Of a stretch of DNA of 64,000 nucleotides, positions 44,413 through 52,848 are shown piece after piece. The notes beneath the pieces are model-generated. The model was given only the letters and a program-made list of their open reading frames with translations, made no database searches and was not told where the DNA came from. Every line of letters begins with the position of its first letter. Position 1 is the first letter of the stretch. The stretch is taken from contig NZ_CP041040.1 of assembly GCF_006385575.1 (NCBI RefSeq), forward strand, positions 62,001-126,000, written 5' to 3'. The DNA is from Microbacterium foliorum. Its GTDB lineage: Bacteria > Actinomycetota > Actinomycetes > Actinomycetales > Microbacteriaceae. Made by a program: the position numbers and the translations under genes.

Positions 44413-45699
44413 ATGCCAGGAATCGTTATCGTCGGCGTCCAGTGGGGCGATGAGGGCAAGGGCAAGGCCACCGACCTGCTCGGCGAGCGCACCGACTGGG
44501 TCGTCAAGTTCAACGGCGGCAACAACGCGGGCCACACCGTCGTGGTCGGCAACGAGAAGTACGCGCTGCACCTGCTGCCCTCCGGCATCCTGTCGCCGGG
44601 AGTGACCCCGGTGATCGGCAACGGCGTCGTGATCGACCTCGAGGTGCTCTTCAGTGAGCTCGAGGCGCTCGGCGCCCGCGGCATCGACGTCTCCCGCCTC
44701 AAGGTGAGCGCGAACGCGCATCTGATCACGCAGTACCACCGCACGCTCGACAAGGTCACCGAGCGCTTCCTCGGCAAGCGCATGATCGGCACGACCGGCC
44801 GGGGCATCGGCCCGGCCTACGCCGACAAGATCAACCGCGTGGGCATCCGCGTGCAGGACCTCTTCGACGAGAACATCCTGCGCCAGAAGGTCGAGGGCGC
44901 CCTCGACCAGAAGAACCACCTGCTGGTGAAGATCTTCAACCGCCGCGCGATCACCGCAGACGAGATCGTCGAAGACCTGCTGTCGTACGCCGAGCGTCTG
45001 CGTCCGATGGTCGCCGACACCGGATACCTGCTCGACGAGGCCCTGCGCCGCGACGAGGTCGTGGTGTTCGAGGGCGGCCAGGCCACCATGCTCGACGTCG
45101 ACCACGGCACCTACCCGTTCGTCACGTCGTCGTCGGCCACGGCCGGTGGCGCGTCGACCGGATCGGGCATCGGACCCGGCGCTCTCGACCGCATCGTCGG
45201 CATCGTCAAGGCCTACACGACCCGCGTCGGCTCCGGTCCATTCCCGACCGAGCTGTTCGACGAGCAGGGCGAATGGCTGCGCTCGCGCGGCTTCGAGTTC
45301 GGCACCACCACCGGCCGGCCGCGCCGCGTCGGCTGGTACGACGCCCCGATCACGCGCTACGCGACCCGGGTCAACGGCATCACCGACCTCGTGCTCACCA
45401 AGCTCGACATCCTGACCGGACTCGAGCAGATCCCGGTGTGCGTGGCCTACGACGTCGACGGCCGGCGCTTCGACGAGGTGCCGGTCAACCAGACCGACTT
45501 CCACCACGCGACGCCCGTGCTCGAGTACTTCCCCGGCTGGAGCGAGGACATCTCGACCGCGCGCACCTTCGACGACCTGCCGAAGAACGCGCAGGACTAC
45601 GTGATCGCGCTCGAGGGCATGAGCAACACGCGCATCTCGGTGATCGGCGTCGGCCCTGAGCGCGACCAGGTCATCGTGCGTCACGACCTGCTCGACTGA
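44413..45699 (+). CDS. purA: Adenylosuccinate synthetase
   Basis: A 428-residue GTP-dependent enzyme converting IMP and aspartate to adenylosuccinate in AMP synthesis. GDEGKGK (residues 12-18) is the GTP loop with the catalytic Asp13; the partner histidine His41 is in [23 protein letters not shown] and GPFPTEL are also conserved. Full length. It stands alone, with a 7-bp gap to the lactonase-like gene, which may be co-transcribed. Confidence 0.97.
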   Translation: MPGIVIVGVQWGDEGKGKATDLLGERTDWVVKFNGGNNAGHTVVVGNEKYALHLLPSGILSPGVTPVIGNGVVIDLEVLFSELEALGARGIDVSRLKVSANAHLITQYHRTLDKVTERFLGKRMIGTTGRGIGPAYADKINRVGIRVQDLFDENILRQKVEGALDQKNHLLVKIFNRRAITADEIVEDLLSYAERLRPMVADTGYLLDEALRRDEVVVFEGGQATMLDVDHGTYPFVTSSSATAGGASTGSGIGPGALDRIVGIVKAYTTRVGSGPFPTELFDEQGEWLRSRGFEFGTTTGRPRRVGWYDAPITRYATRVNGITDLVLTKLDILTGLEQIPVCVAYDVDGRRFDEVPVNQTDFHHATPVLEYFPGWSEDISTARTFDDLPKNAQDYVIALEGMSNTRISVIGVGPERDQVIVRHDLLD

Positions 45700-45706
45700 G
45701 CGCCCG

Positions 45707-46816
45707 GTGACACGCTTCTGGCTCGGCGGGTACGGCCCCGCCATGGACGGCTCCGCCGACGGAATCGGCCTGCTCGCCGGTGACGAGAGCGCGCCGACCG
45801 CGCTCGAGTATCGCGGCGCGGTCACGCAGACCGCCTCGCCCTCGTGGCTGGCGCAGCATCCGTCGCTCGATGTCGTCTATGCGGCGCTCGAGGCGGATGC
45901 CGGCGTGCAGGCGTTCGCCCGCAGTGGCGAGTCGGCCCTGCGGCCGCTCGGCGAGCCGGTCGCCGCGGGTGACGGCGTGTGCCACGTGGCGGTCTCGTCG
46001 AGCGGATCGTTCCTGATCGCGAGCTGCTACGGAGACGGACGAGTCGTGCGCATCGGCATCGACGCGCAGGGACAGCTGGTGCCGGATGCCGTGAACAAGG
46101 CCGCCGAGCTGCGGGCAGCGCTCCTCGGCGAACCGCTCGAGGAGACGGCGCCGGCCGGTGTCGCCGCCGCGGCATCCGATCCGTACTCCGGAGAGCTCAC
46201 CGCCACCGGCGATGCGCGCTCCTCGCATGCGCACTCCGCGGCGTTCCTCGCCGATGGGCGCATCGCGACGACCGACCTCGGATTCGACCTCGTGCGCATC
46301 TGGCGTCCGATCGCCGGAGGCCTGGTGCTCGATCACGAGGTCGTGCTGCCCGTCGGCACCGGTCCGCGTCACATGGTCGTGCACCCCAGCGGCCACCTGC
46401 ACGTGGTGACCGAGTACTCGTGCGAGGTGTTCACGCTCGCCGCCGGGCGCGACGGCACGTGGGCTGTCGTGTCGTCGGTGCTCACGAGCCCCATCGCAGA
46501 GATCGGCGTGGACTTCCCCGCCGAGCTCGCCCGCACCCGTGATGCTCAGTTCGTCTACACGGCCCTGCGAGGCAGCAACACGATCGCGGCGCTGCGCGTG
46601 CGCGGCGGAGGCGAGGCGCTCGAGCCGATCGCGCTCGCCGATTCGGGGGTCGACTGGCCACGTCACCACCTCGTGCACGAGGGCAAGCTGCTCGTCGCGG
46701 GGCAGCGCTCCGACACCGTGGCGCTCATCGACCTCGACGAGCGCACAGGGGCTCCGCTCGACATCCGTCACATCGCGCAGGCTCCGGCGCCCACGCACAT
46801 CCTGCCGGTGCGCTGA
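45707..46816 (+). CDS. Lactonase-family seven-bladed beta-propeller protein
   Basis: A 369-residue protein of the YbhE/Pgl-type lactonase family (6-phosphogluconolactonase-like or carboxymuconolactonase-like propellers). Blade repeats include FWLGGYG, SSSGSFLIASCYGDGRV, SAAFLADGRIATTDLGFD and GTGPRHMVVHPSGHLHVVTE, the last being the conserved active-site blade. GTG at 45707 is 7 bp after the purA stop. The true lactone substrate is not known. Confidence 0.85.
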   Translation: MTRFWLGGYGPAMDGSADGIGLLAGDESAPTALEYRGAVTQTASPSWLAQHPSLDVVYAALEADAGVQAFARSGESALRPLGEPVAAGDGVCHVAVSSSGSFLIASCYGDGRVVRIGIDAQGQLVPDAVNKAAELRAALLGEPLEETAPAGVAAAASDPYSGELTATGDARSSHAHSAAFLADGRIATTDLGFDLVRIWRPIAGGLVLDHEVVLPVGTGPRHMVVHPSGHLHVVTEYSCEVFTLAAGRDGTWAVVSSVLTSPIAEIGVDFPAELARTRDAQFVYTALRGSNTIAALRVRGGGEALEPIALADSGVDWPRHHLVHEGKLLVAGQRSDTVALIDLDERTGAPLDIRHIAQAPAPTHILPVR

Positions 46817-46835
46817 GGCGGTCGACGGGCGCAGC

Positions 46836-46866
46836 TTGACCTCAACCTTTGTTGAGGTTCTACGGT
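46836..46866 (+). promoter_or_regulatory. SoxR-type promoter, 19-bp spacer with CCTCAA-N6-TTGAGG box
   Basis: -35 TTGACC (46836-46841) and -10 TACGGT (46861-46866) are 19 bp apart. The dyad CCTCAACCTTTGTTGAGG (46840-46857) lies between them. It matches the enteric and Streptomyces SoxR box CCTCAA-N6-TTGAGG, and long spacers are the hallmark of MerR-family activation. The start codon is 7 nt after the -10. Confidence 0.75.
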
Positions 46867-46873
46867 CGAGCCT

Positions 46874-48247
46874 ATGACCATCGACACCGATGCGGTTCCG
46901 ACCGCGAAGCCCGCCGCCGGCATCCTGAGCGGCGCCTATGTCTGGATCACGATCGGCGCGTGTGCGCTCGTGTTCCTCGGGGCGTTCGAGTCCCTCGCCG
47001 TCACGACGGTGATGCCGGCGGTGAGCGCCGACCTCGACGGCGAGCGCCTGTACGCCCTCGCGTTCGCGGGCCCCCTGGCCACCGGAGTCATCGGCATGGC
47101 CGTGGCGGGCAACTGGGCGGATCGCCGCGGACCCGTGGTTCCCCTCTACGCCTCGGTGGGCCTGTTCGTGATCGGGCTGATCGTCGCCGGACTCGCGCCC
47201 AGCATGGAGGTGCTCGTGGCCGGGCGCTTCGCGCAGGGCCTCGGCAACGGCGGGCTGATGGTGGCGCTCTACGTGGTCGTCGCCCGCGTCTACCCGCGCG
47301 ACCTGCATCCGGCGATCTTCGCGGGCTTCGCCGCGGCCTGGGTCGTGCCCTCGCTCGTCGGACCCACCGTGGCCGGTGCCGTCACCGAGATCTGGAGCTG
47401 GCACTGGGTGTTCCTCGGCGTCGTCTTCCTGGTCGTGCCCGCGCTGCTCATGGTCGTCCCGGCGCTCCGAGGACTCTCGGGTGACGGCGACGCCACCACG
47501 CCGTGGGCCTTCGGGCGGCTCGGCTGGTCGGTGCTCGCCGCGATCGCCGTGCTCGCGCTGAACCTCGTCGGCGATCTGCCGGGCGCCGGGCCCGTGCTCG
47601 CGGCCGCCGCCGTGGTCGTGGCGCTCGTCGCGGTTCGTGCGCTGCTGCCGAAGGGCACGCTGCGCGCGCAACGGGGTCTGCCGTCGGTGCTGCTCGTGCG
47701 CGGTCTCGCCGCGGCAGGGTTCTTCGGCGCTCAGGTCTACATCCCCTACCTGCTGACCGAGCGCTACGAGGTCTCGCCGACCATCGCCGGACTCTCACTC
47801 ACGGGCGGTGCGCTGGCCTGGTCGGCTGCGGCGACCGTGCAGGGACGCATGGGAGCCAGACTCTCAAGTGTGCTGGCCGTGCGCATCGGAACGGTGCTGG
47901 TGGTCGCGGGGGCGGTTCTGGCACTCGTCGCCACCGTGCTCGCCGCGCCGGTGGTCGTCATCATCGTCGCGTGGGTCGTCGCAGGAGCGGGTATGGGCCT
48001 GATGAGCCCGAGGACCAGCGCCCTGACGCTCGAGATGTCGGCACCCGAGAACCAGGGCTTCAACAGCTCGGCCATGACCGTGGCCGACTCGTTCGGCAGT
48101 GCGCTGGCGCTCGCGATCACCGGCGTGCTGTTCACCGGGCTGGCGGCGGCGGGAGACCCGTTCATCGCGGTGTTCGCCTTCGCCGCGATCATCGCGCTCG
48201 CCGCGGCGGTGCTCGCCGTTCGTGTCGCGCCCCGGCAGCCGGCCTGA
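46874..48247 (+). CDS. MFS transporter under a SoxR-type promoter
   Basis: A 457-residue protein with about 14 hydrophobic segments. MPAVSADLDGERLYALAFAG, ADRRGPVVPLYAS in loop 2-3 and VGPTVAGAVTEIWSWHWVF in TM5 resemble the EmrB/QacA group. The ATG is 7 nt after the -10 box, so the mRNA is probably leaderless. The upstream SoxR box predicts induction by redox-cycling compounds, which fits a pump for phenazine- or quinone-like molecules. No soxR gene is present in the window. Confidence 0.87.
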   Translation: MTIDTDAVPTAKPAAGILSGAYVWITIGACALVFLGAFESLAVTTVMPAVSADLDGERLYALAFAGPLATGVIGMAVAGNWADRRGPVVPLYASVGLFVIGLIVAGLAPSMEVLVAGRFAQGLGNGGLMVALYVVVARVYPRDLHPAIFAGFAAAWVVPSLVGPTVAGAVTEIWSWHWVFLGVVFLVVPALLMVVPALRGLSGDGDATTPWAFGRLGWSVLAAIAVLALNLVGDLPGAGPVLAAAAVVVALVAVRALLPKGTLRAQRGLPSVLLVRGLAAAGFFGAQVYIPYLLTERYEVSPTIAGLSLTGGALAWSAAATVQGRMGARLSSVLAVRIGTVLVVAGAVLALVATVLAAPVVVIIVAWVVAGAGMGLMSPRTSALTLEMSAPENQGFNSSAMTVADSFGSALALAITGVLFTGLAAAGDPFIAVFAFAAIIALAAAVLAVRVAPRQPA

Positions 48248-48432
48248 CCGACGCCGGGCCTGACCGACGCCGGCCGGATGGGGTCGTCCGCTTGCAGGAC
48301 CGACGCACGGATGCAGGACGAGAAGGCGGATCGGTCCTGCAGACGTGCCTCGGTCCTGCAGACCGATCGGGTGGGATCAGGTCGGATCGGGGCCCCGACG
48401 CGCCCCCCCGACGCGCCCGGCGACGCGCCCAA
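48242..48432. repeat. Two further short tandem repeats around element 4
   Basis: GCCTGACCGACGCCGG is repeated in tandem at 48242-48257 and 48258-48273; the first copy contains the MFS stop codon. Three 12-bp units beginning CGACGCGCCC follow at 48397, 48409 and 48421. No gene is seen in 48248-48488. Confidence 0.6.
48293..48368. repeat. Four-unit 19-bp direct/inverted element, core TGCAGGAC (element 4)
   Basis: TGCAGGAC occurs at 48293 and 48312, and its inverse GTCCTGCA at 48334 and 48353. The steps are 19, 22 and 19 bp, so the whole 76 bp divides into four contiguous 19-bp units. The outer arms TGCAGGACCGA and TCGGTCCTGCA pair perfectly over 11 bp. It sits downstream of the SoxR-type MFS gene and about 130 bp before the flavoenzyme gene, in a same-strand gap. 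Confidence 0.75.
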
Positions 48433-48457
48433 GGAACAACCACCCCGTGACTCGACG

Positions 48458-48471
48458 TTGCTCTTGAGCAA
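48458..48471 (+). promoter_or_regulatory. Short palindrome before the flavoenzyme gene
   Basis: TTGCTC-TT-GAGCAA, 26 bp upstream of the ATG at 48498. A possible operator; no regulator is linked to it. Confidence 0.3.
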
Positions 48472-48497
48472 GACTGGGCGACGGAGAGGTGCACCTC

Positions 48498-49931
48498 ATG
48501 ACTGCTGAGAAGACCGACGAATACGACCTGATCGTGCTGGGCGGCGGACCGGTGGGCGAGAACGTCGCCGACCGCGCCGTGCAGAACGGGTTGACCGCGA
48601 TCATCGTGGAGAGCGAGCTGGTCGGCGGCGAGTGCTCGTACTGGGCCTGCATGCCGTCCAAGGCACTGCTGCGTCCGGCCCAGGCGCTGCGCGCGGCGCA
48701 GAAGGTCAAGGGCTCGGCCGAGGCGGTGACCGGAAAGCTCGACGTGCGTGCGGTGTTCGACCGTCGCGACTCGTTCACGAGCAACTGGTCCGACGACGGG
48801 CAGGTGAAGTGGCTCGACTCGGCCGGCATAGACCTCGCTCGCGGTCACGGCCGTCTCACGGGTGAGCGCGAGGTGACCGTGACGGACGCCGACGGCGGCA
48901 CCCGCGTGCTCCACGCGCGCCACGCTGTCGCGATCAGCACGGGGTCGGATGCCGTGATCCCGCCGATCGACGGGCTGCGCGAGGCCTCGCCCTGGACCAG
49001 CCGTGAGGCCACCAGCGCCGAGGAGCTTCCGGTGTCGCTCGCCGTGATCGGCGGCGGAGTGGTCGCCGTCGAGATGGCCACGGCCTATGCGGCGCTCGGT
49101 TCGACGGTGACGATCATCGCCCGCAGCGGTCTGCTGGGTTCGATGGAGCCGTTCGCGGGTGAGCGGGTCGCGGCCGGGCTGAAGGAGCTCGGCGTCGACG
49201 TGCGCACCGACACCCGCACCACGAGCGTCACGCGCGGCGACGACGGCGTCTCGATCGTGCTCGACGACGGATCCACGGTCACTGCGGCGGAGGTGCTCGT
49301 GGCGACGGGGCGCTCGCCGCGCAGCGGCGACATCGGCCTCGACGTCGTGGGCCTCGAGGCGGGCCGCTGGATCACCGTCGACGACACGCTGCGCGTGCCC
49401 GGGTCGGACTGGCTCTACGCGGTCGGCGATGTCAACGGACGGGTCCTGCTCACGCACCAGGGCAAGTACCAGGCCCGCGCTGCCGGAGACGTGATCGCCG
49501 CACGCGCCCAGGGCGACGACGTCGACGACGCCCCCTGGGGCAAGCACGTCGCGACCGCAGACCGTGCGGCGGCCCCGCAGGTGACCTTCTCGTTCCCGGA
49601 GGTCGCGTCGGTCGGGCTCACCGAGGCAGACGCCCGCAAGGCGGGCACGGACGTGGCCGTGATCGACTACGACCTCGGCTCGGTCGCAGGAGCGAGCCTC
49701 TACGAGGACGGCTTCGAGGGTCAGGCTCGTCTCGTCATCGACAAAGAGCGCGATGTCATCGTCGGTGCGACATTCGTGGGCCCCGAGGTCGCTGAGCTCG
49801 TGCAGACGGCGACCGTGGCGATCGTCGGCGAGGTGCCGATCGCCCGGCTCTGGCACGCGGTTCCGGCCTACCCCACGATCAGCGAGATCTGGCTGCGGCT
49901 GCTCGAGACCTACGGGCGGGATTCGGCATGA
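48498..49931 (+). CDS. Flavoprotein disulphide reductase-family oxidoreductase
   Basis: A 477-residue FAD/NAD(P)-dependent enzyme of the dihydrolipoamide dehydrogenase/mercuric reductase group. FAD site GGGPVGENVAD, redox pair Cys46/Cys51 in GGECSYWACMPSK, NAD(P) site VIGGGVVAVEMA, and the C-terminal interface histidine-glutamate in WHAVPAYPTISE. The electron acceptor (thiol, quinone or metal) is not predictable; there is no neighbouring lipoyl or mercury gene. GGAGAGG is 8 nt before the ATG. Confidence 0.88.
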   Translation: MTAEKTDEYDLIVLGGGPVGENVADRAVQNGLTAIIVESELVGGECSYWACMPSKALLRPAQALRAAQKVKGSAEAVTGKLDVRAVFDRRDSFTSNWSDDGQVKWLDSAGIDLARGHGRLTGEREVTVTDADGGTRVLHARHAVAISTGSDAVIPPIDGLREASPWTSREATSAEELPVSLAVIGGGVVAVEMATAYAALGSTVTIIARSGLLGSMEPFAGERVAAGLKELGVDVRTDTRTTSVTRGDDGVSIVLDDGSTVTAAEVLVATGRSPRSGDIGLDVVGLEAGRWITVDDTLRVPGSDWLYAVGDVNGRVLLTHQGKYQARAAGDVIAARAQGDDVDDAPWGKHVATADRAAAPQVTFSFPEVASVGLTEADARKAGTDVAVIDYDLGSVAGASLYEDGFEGQARLVIDKERDVIVGATFVGPEVAELVQTATVAIVGEVPIARLWHAVPAYPTISEIWLRLLETYGRDSA

Positions 49932-50132
49932 GCGCGTCGGACGGATGCGGAGAGCGGGTGCCGCTCGGCGCCATCCGTTCCGGCATCCGCTCCGAACAGT
50001 CCGTGAGAGACCTGGCGCGATCGGCGCGCCCGGAGCAGGATTGTTTCCCACATTGACGGCCCCGGGCACAACCCCCGACCGAATGTCGCACACCTCTTAT
50101 ACGCTCGAACCCACATCCGAGGAGGCAGGACC
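49932..50132. other. 201-bp spacer, no gene
   Basis: GC-rich with an imperfect hairpin around 49940-50000 (GGATGCGGAG against CATCCGCTCC), a likely terminator, then a pyrimidine-rich stretch with TTATAC near 50097-50102 as a possible -10 for the DUF427 gene. Confidence 0.4.
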
Positions 50133-50435
50133 ATGAAGGCTGTACTCGCAGGAACCGTCATCGCCGAGGCAGACGAGAGCGATCTCGCCCGCATCGAGGG
50201 CAACTGGTACTTCCCGCCGGCGTCGATCACCGAGGGAGCGCTCGTCGAGAGCCCGACCCAATACACGTGCCCGTGGAAGGGCGACGCCCAGTACTTCTCC
50301 GTGCAGGCCGGAGGCGAGCTGCACACGGATTACGCCTGGTCGTATCCGACTCCTTTCCCGAGTGCGTTCGATCGCGTCGGCAAGGACTTCTCGGGCTTCG
50401 TCGCGTTCGACCCGCGGGTCGAAGTCTCCGCATGA
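50133..50435 (+). CDS. DUF427-domain protein
   Basis: A 100-residue single DUF427 domain (NWYFPPASI, YTCPWKGDAQYFSV, DYAWSYPTPFPSAF), a small beta-barrel-like fold of unknown biochemical role found widely in actinobacteria. GAGGAGG precedes the ATG. The next operon begins 64 bp later on the same strand. Confidence 0.9.
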   Translation: MKAVLAGTVIAEADESDLARIEGNWYFPPASITEGALVESPTQYTCPWKGDAQYFSVQAGGELHTDYAWSYPTPFPSAFDRVGKDFSGFVAFDPRVEVSA

Positions 50436-50499
50436 CCTCTGTATGCCGCAGCCGCGGCGCTGACGCCCGTCTCGTCGATCGACCGACCGGAGAGTAATC

Positions 50500-51387
50500 G
50501 TGATCGAGTTCCGCAACGTCACCAAGCAGTTCCCCGACGGCACCACCGCCGTGAAGGACTTCAGCCTGGTGCTGCCGTCACGCAAGACGACGGTGTTCGT
50601 CGGATCCTCGGGATGCGGCAAGACCACTCTGCTGCGCATGATCAACCGCATGGTCGAGCCGACCTCGGGCGAGGTCGAGATCGACGGCGAGAGCGTGCTC
50701 GGCGGCGACCCCGTCGCGCTGCGTCGCCGCATCGGATACGTCATGCAGAACTCCGGACTGATGCCCCACTTCACGGTGATCGACAACGTCGCCACAGTGC
50801 TGCGCCTCACGGGTGTCAAGAAGGGGCCGGCACACGAGCGCGCGCGCGAGCTGCTGAAGACCGTCGGCCTCGACCAGTCGCTGGCCGAGCGGTATCCGAG
50901 TCAGCTCTCGGGCGGTCAGCAGCAGCGCGTCGGTGTGGCCCGCGGGTTGGCGGCAGATCCGAACATCCTCCTGATGGACGAGCCGTTCGGCGCGGTCGAC
51001 CCGATCGTGCGAGCCGACCTGCAGCAGGAGACGCTGCGGCTGCAGCACGAGCTCGACAAGACCGTGGTGTTCGTCACGCACGACATCGACGAGGCCTTCC
51101 TGCTCGGAGATCAGGTCGTGATCCTCGACAAGGGCGCGCGCATCGTGCAGGTGGGCAGCCCGAGCGAGATCATCGAGAACCCGGCAGACGACTTCGTCGC
51201 CTCGTTCATCGGCGCCGACCGAGGGCGTCGCGCTCTGCACCTCAAGGAGACCCCGCACGGCACTGTCGTGGTCGACTCCGAGGGCCGCACGCAGGGTGCG
51301 ATCGTGGCCGACGTCGAGAAGTCCGACGGTCCGCTGGCGGGGCCGGATGCCGCCGCCCTCGGCGCAGTGCAGGGCGAGCGCGCGTGA
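50500..51387 (+). CDS. ABC transporter ATPase (glycine betaine/choline/carnitine type)
   Basis: A 295-residue ATPase like OpuCA/ProV. Walker A GSSGCGKTT, signature LSGGQQQR, Walker B LLMDEPFGAVD and switch histidine THDIDEA are intact. It lacks the C-terminal CBS pair that senses ionic strength in OpuA/OpuC ATPases; a short C-terminal extension is present instead. GTG at 50500 has GGAGAG upstream. Its stop overlaps the first permease gene by 4 nt. Confidence 0.93.
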   Translation: MIEFRNVTKQFPDGTTAVKDFSLVLPSRKTTVFVGSSGCGKTTLLRMINRMVEPTSGEVEIDGESVLGGDPVALRRRIGYVMQNSGLMPHFTVIDNVATVLRLTGVKKGPAHERARELLKTVGLDQSLAERYPSQLSGGQQQRVGVARGLAADPNILLMDEPFGAVDPIVRADLQQETLRLQHELDKTVVFVTHDIDEAFLLGDQVVILDKGARIVQVGSPSEIIENPADDFVASFIGADRGRRALHLKETPHGTVVVDSEGRTQGAIVADVEKSDGPLAGPDAAALGAVQGERA

Positions 51388-52064
51388 ACTGGGTCACCGA
51401 CAACCTCGGGTTGATCTTCGACCTGACTCTGGTGCATCTGCGTCAGAGCATCATCCCGATCGTGCTCGGCTTCGTGCTGTCGCTTCCGCTCGGCTGGGTC
51501 GCGTGGCGCTTCCGACTGGTGCGTGGACCCATCATCGTGCTCACCGGACTCCTGTACACGATTCCGTCGCTCGCGCTGCTGATCCTGCTCCCGGCCGCGC
51601 TCGGCTACTCGGCCATCAGCGAGTCCAACCTCGTGATCGCACTGACGATCTACGCCGTCGCGATCCTTGTGCGTGCCGTCTCAGACGGCCTCGACTCGGT
51701 CGACGACGATGTGCGTCAGGCGGCGACCGCGACCGGATTCGCCGCCTTCCGCCGCTTCTGGGCAGTCGAGTTCCCGCTCGCGGGTCCGGTGATCCTCGCC
51801 GGTCTCAGAGTCACAGCGGTCAGCACCATCTCGCTCGCCACCGTCGGCATCCTGATCGGGGTCACGAACCTCGGCTATCTCTTCACGAACGGCCTCGAGC
51901 GCCGCATCATCGCCGAGGTGTTCGCCGGAGTCATCGCCGTCGTGGTGATCGCGCTCGTCATCGATCTGATCCTGCTCCTCCTCGGCCGGGCTCTCATGCC
52001 GTGGACCAGGGCGGCCGCGAAGCCCGCAGCAGCCCGTGCTCTCGCTGTGGGGGCTCCCGCATGA
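51384..52064 (+). CDS. Betaine/choline-type ABC permease, first
   Basis: A 226-residue permease of the OpuCB/ProW type with five to six helices and the EAA-like loop (QAATATGFAAFRRFWAVEFPLAGPVILAGLRV). GTG at 51384 lies in the ATPase stop; its stop overlaps the second permease by 4 nt. It forms a heterodimer with the next gene product in the membrane. Confidence 0.92.
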   Translation: MNWVTDNLGLIFDLTLVHLRQSIIPIVLGFVLSLPLGWVAWRFRLVRGPIIVLTGLLYTIPSLALLILLPAALGYSAISESNLVIALTIYAVAILVRAVSDGLDSVDDDVRQAATATGFAAFRRFWAVEFPLAGPVILAGLRVTAVSTISLATVGILIGVTNLGYLFTNGLERRIIAEVFAGVIAVVVIALVIDLILLLLGRALMPWTRAAAKPAAARALAVGAPA

Positions 52065-52795
52065 ACCTCTTCCTCGAAGCCATCGCGTGGATGGTCGCGC
52101 CCGAGCAGTGGCAGGGGCGTTACGCGCTGCCGGTTCTCCTGGGGCAGCACCTCGCCCTGACCGTGATCTCGGTGGTGATCGCCGCGCTCATCGCCCTGCC
52201 GATCGGCTGGCTGATCGGCCACACGGGTCGCGGTCGCGAGATCGCCGTCGCCGTCTCGGGAGCGGCCCGCGCGATTCCGGCCTTCGGCCTCATGGTCCTT
52301 CTCGTGCTGCTGCTCGGGGTGCTCCGCATCCCCGAGGCCGCGATCATCACGTTCGTCCTGCTCGCCATTCCCTCGCTTCTCGCCGGGGCTTACACAGGAC
52401 TCGAGGCGATCGATCGTCGTGTGATCGACGCCGCGAAGTCGATGGGAATGACCGGCTGGCAGGTTTTCTGGAAGGTTGAGGTGCGGCTCGGTCTCCCTCT
52501 GCTCGTGGGCGGCATCCGTGCGGCGCTGCTGCAGGTCATCGCGACCGTCACGATCGCGGCCTACGTCAATCTCGGCGGTCTCGGGTGGCCGATCATCCAG
52601 GGGATCCCCCTGCGTCGGTTCGACCAGGTGCTCGCCGGCGCGATCATCGTCGCCGTGCTCGCCCTGATCGTCGACCTGATCTTCGCGGCCCTGCAGCATG
52701 CCGCCGTGCCTGCGGGCCTGCGCACCGGTCGCCCCACCAGACGCCGGGCGCGGGCATCGGCTCGCCCCGCCGCAGTCGAACCGGCCACAGCCTGA
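52061..52795 (+). CDS. Betaine/choline-type ABC permease, second
   Basis: A 244-residue permease of the OpuCD type. Six helices, the EAA loop is DAAKSMGMTGWQVFWKVEVRLGLPLLVGG, and there is an Arg/Ala-rich C-terminal tail (RPTRRRARASARPAA). The ATG overlaps the previous stop. The substrate-binding lipoprotein gene follows after 53 bp. Confidence 0.92.
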   Translation: MNLFLEAIAWMVAPEQWQGRYALPVLLGQHLALTVISVVIAALIALPIGWLIGHTGRGREIAVAVSGAARAIPAFGLMVLLVLLLGVLRIPEAAIITFVLLAIPSLLAGAYTGLEAIDRRVIDAAKSMGMTGWQVFWKVEVRLGLPLLVGGIRAALLQVIATVTIAAYVNLGGLGWPIIQGIPLRRFDQVLAGAIIVAVLALIVDLIFAALQHAAVPAGLRTGRPTRRRARASARPAAVEPATA

Positions 52796-52848
52796 ATCGT
52801 CCATCATCCGTGATGTCCCCCACAGCAGTCCCAGAGAAGAGGAAGTCC

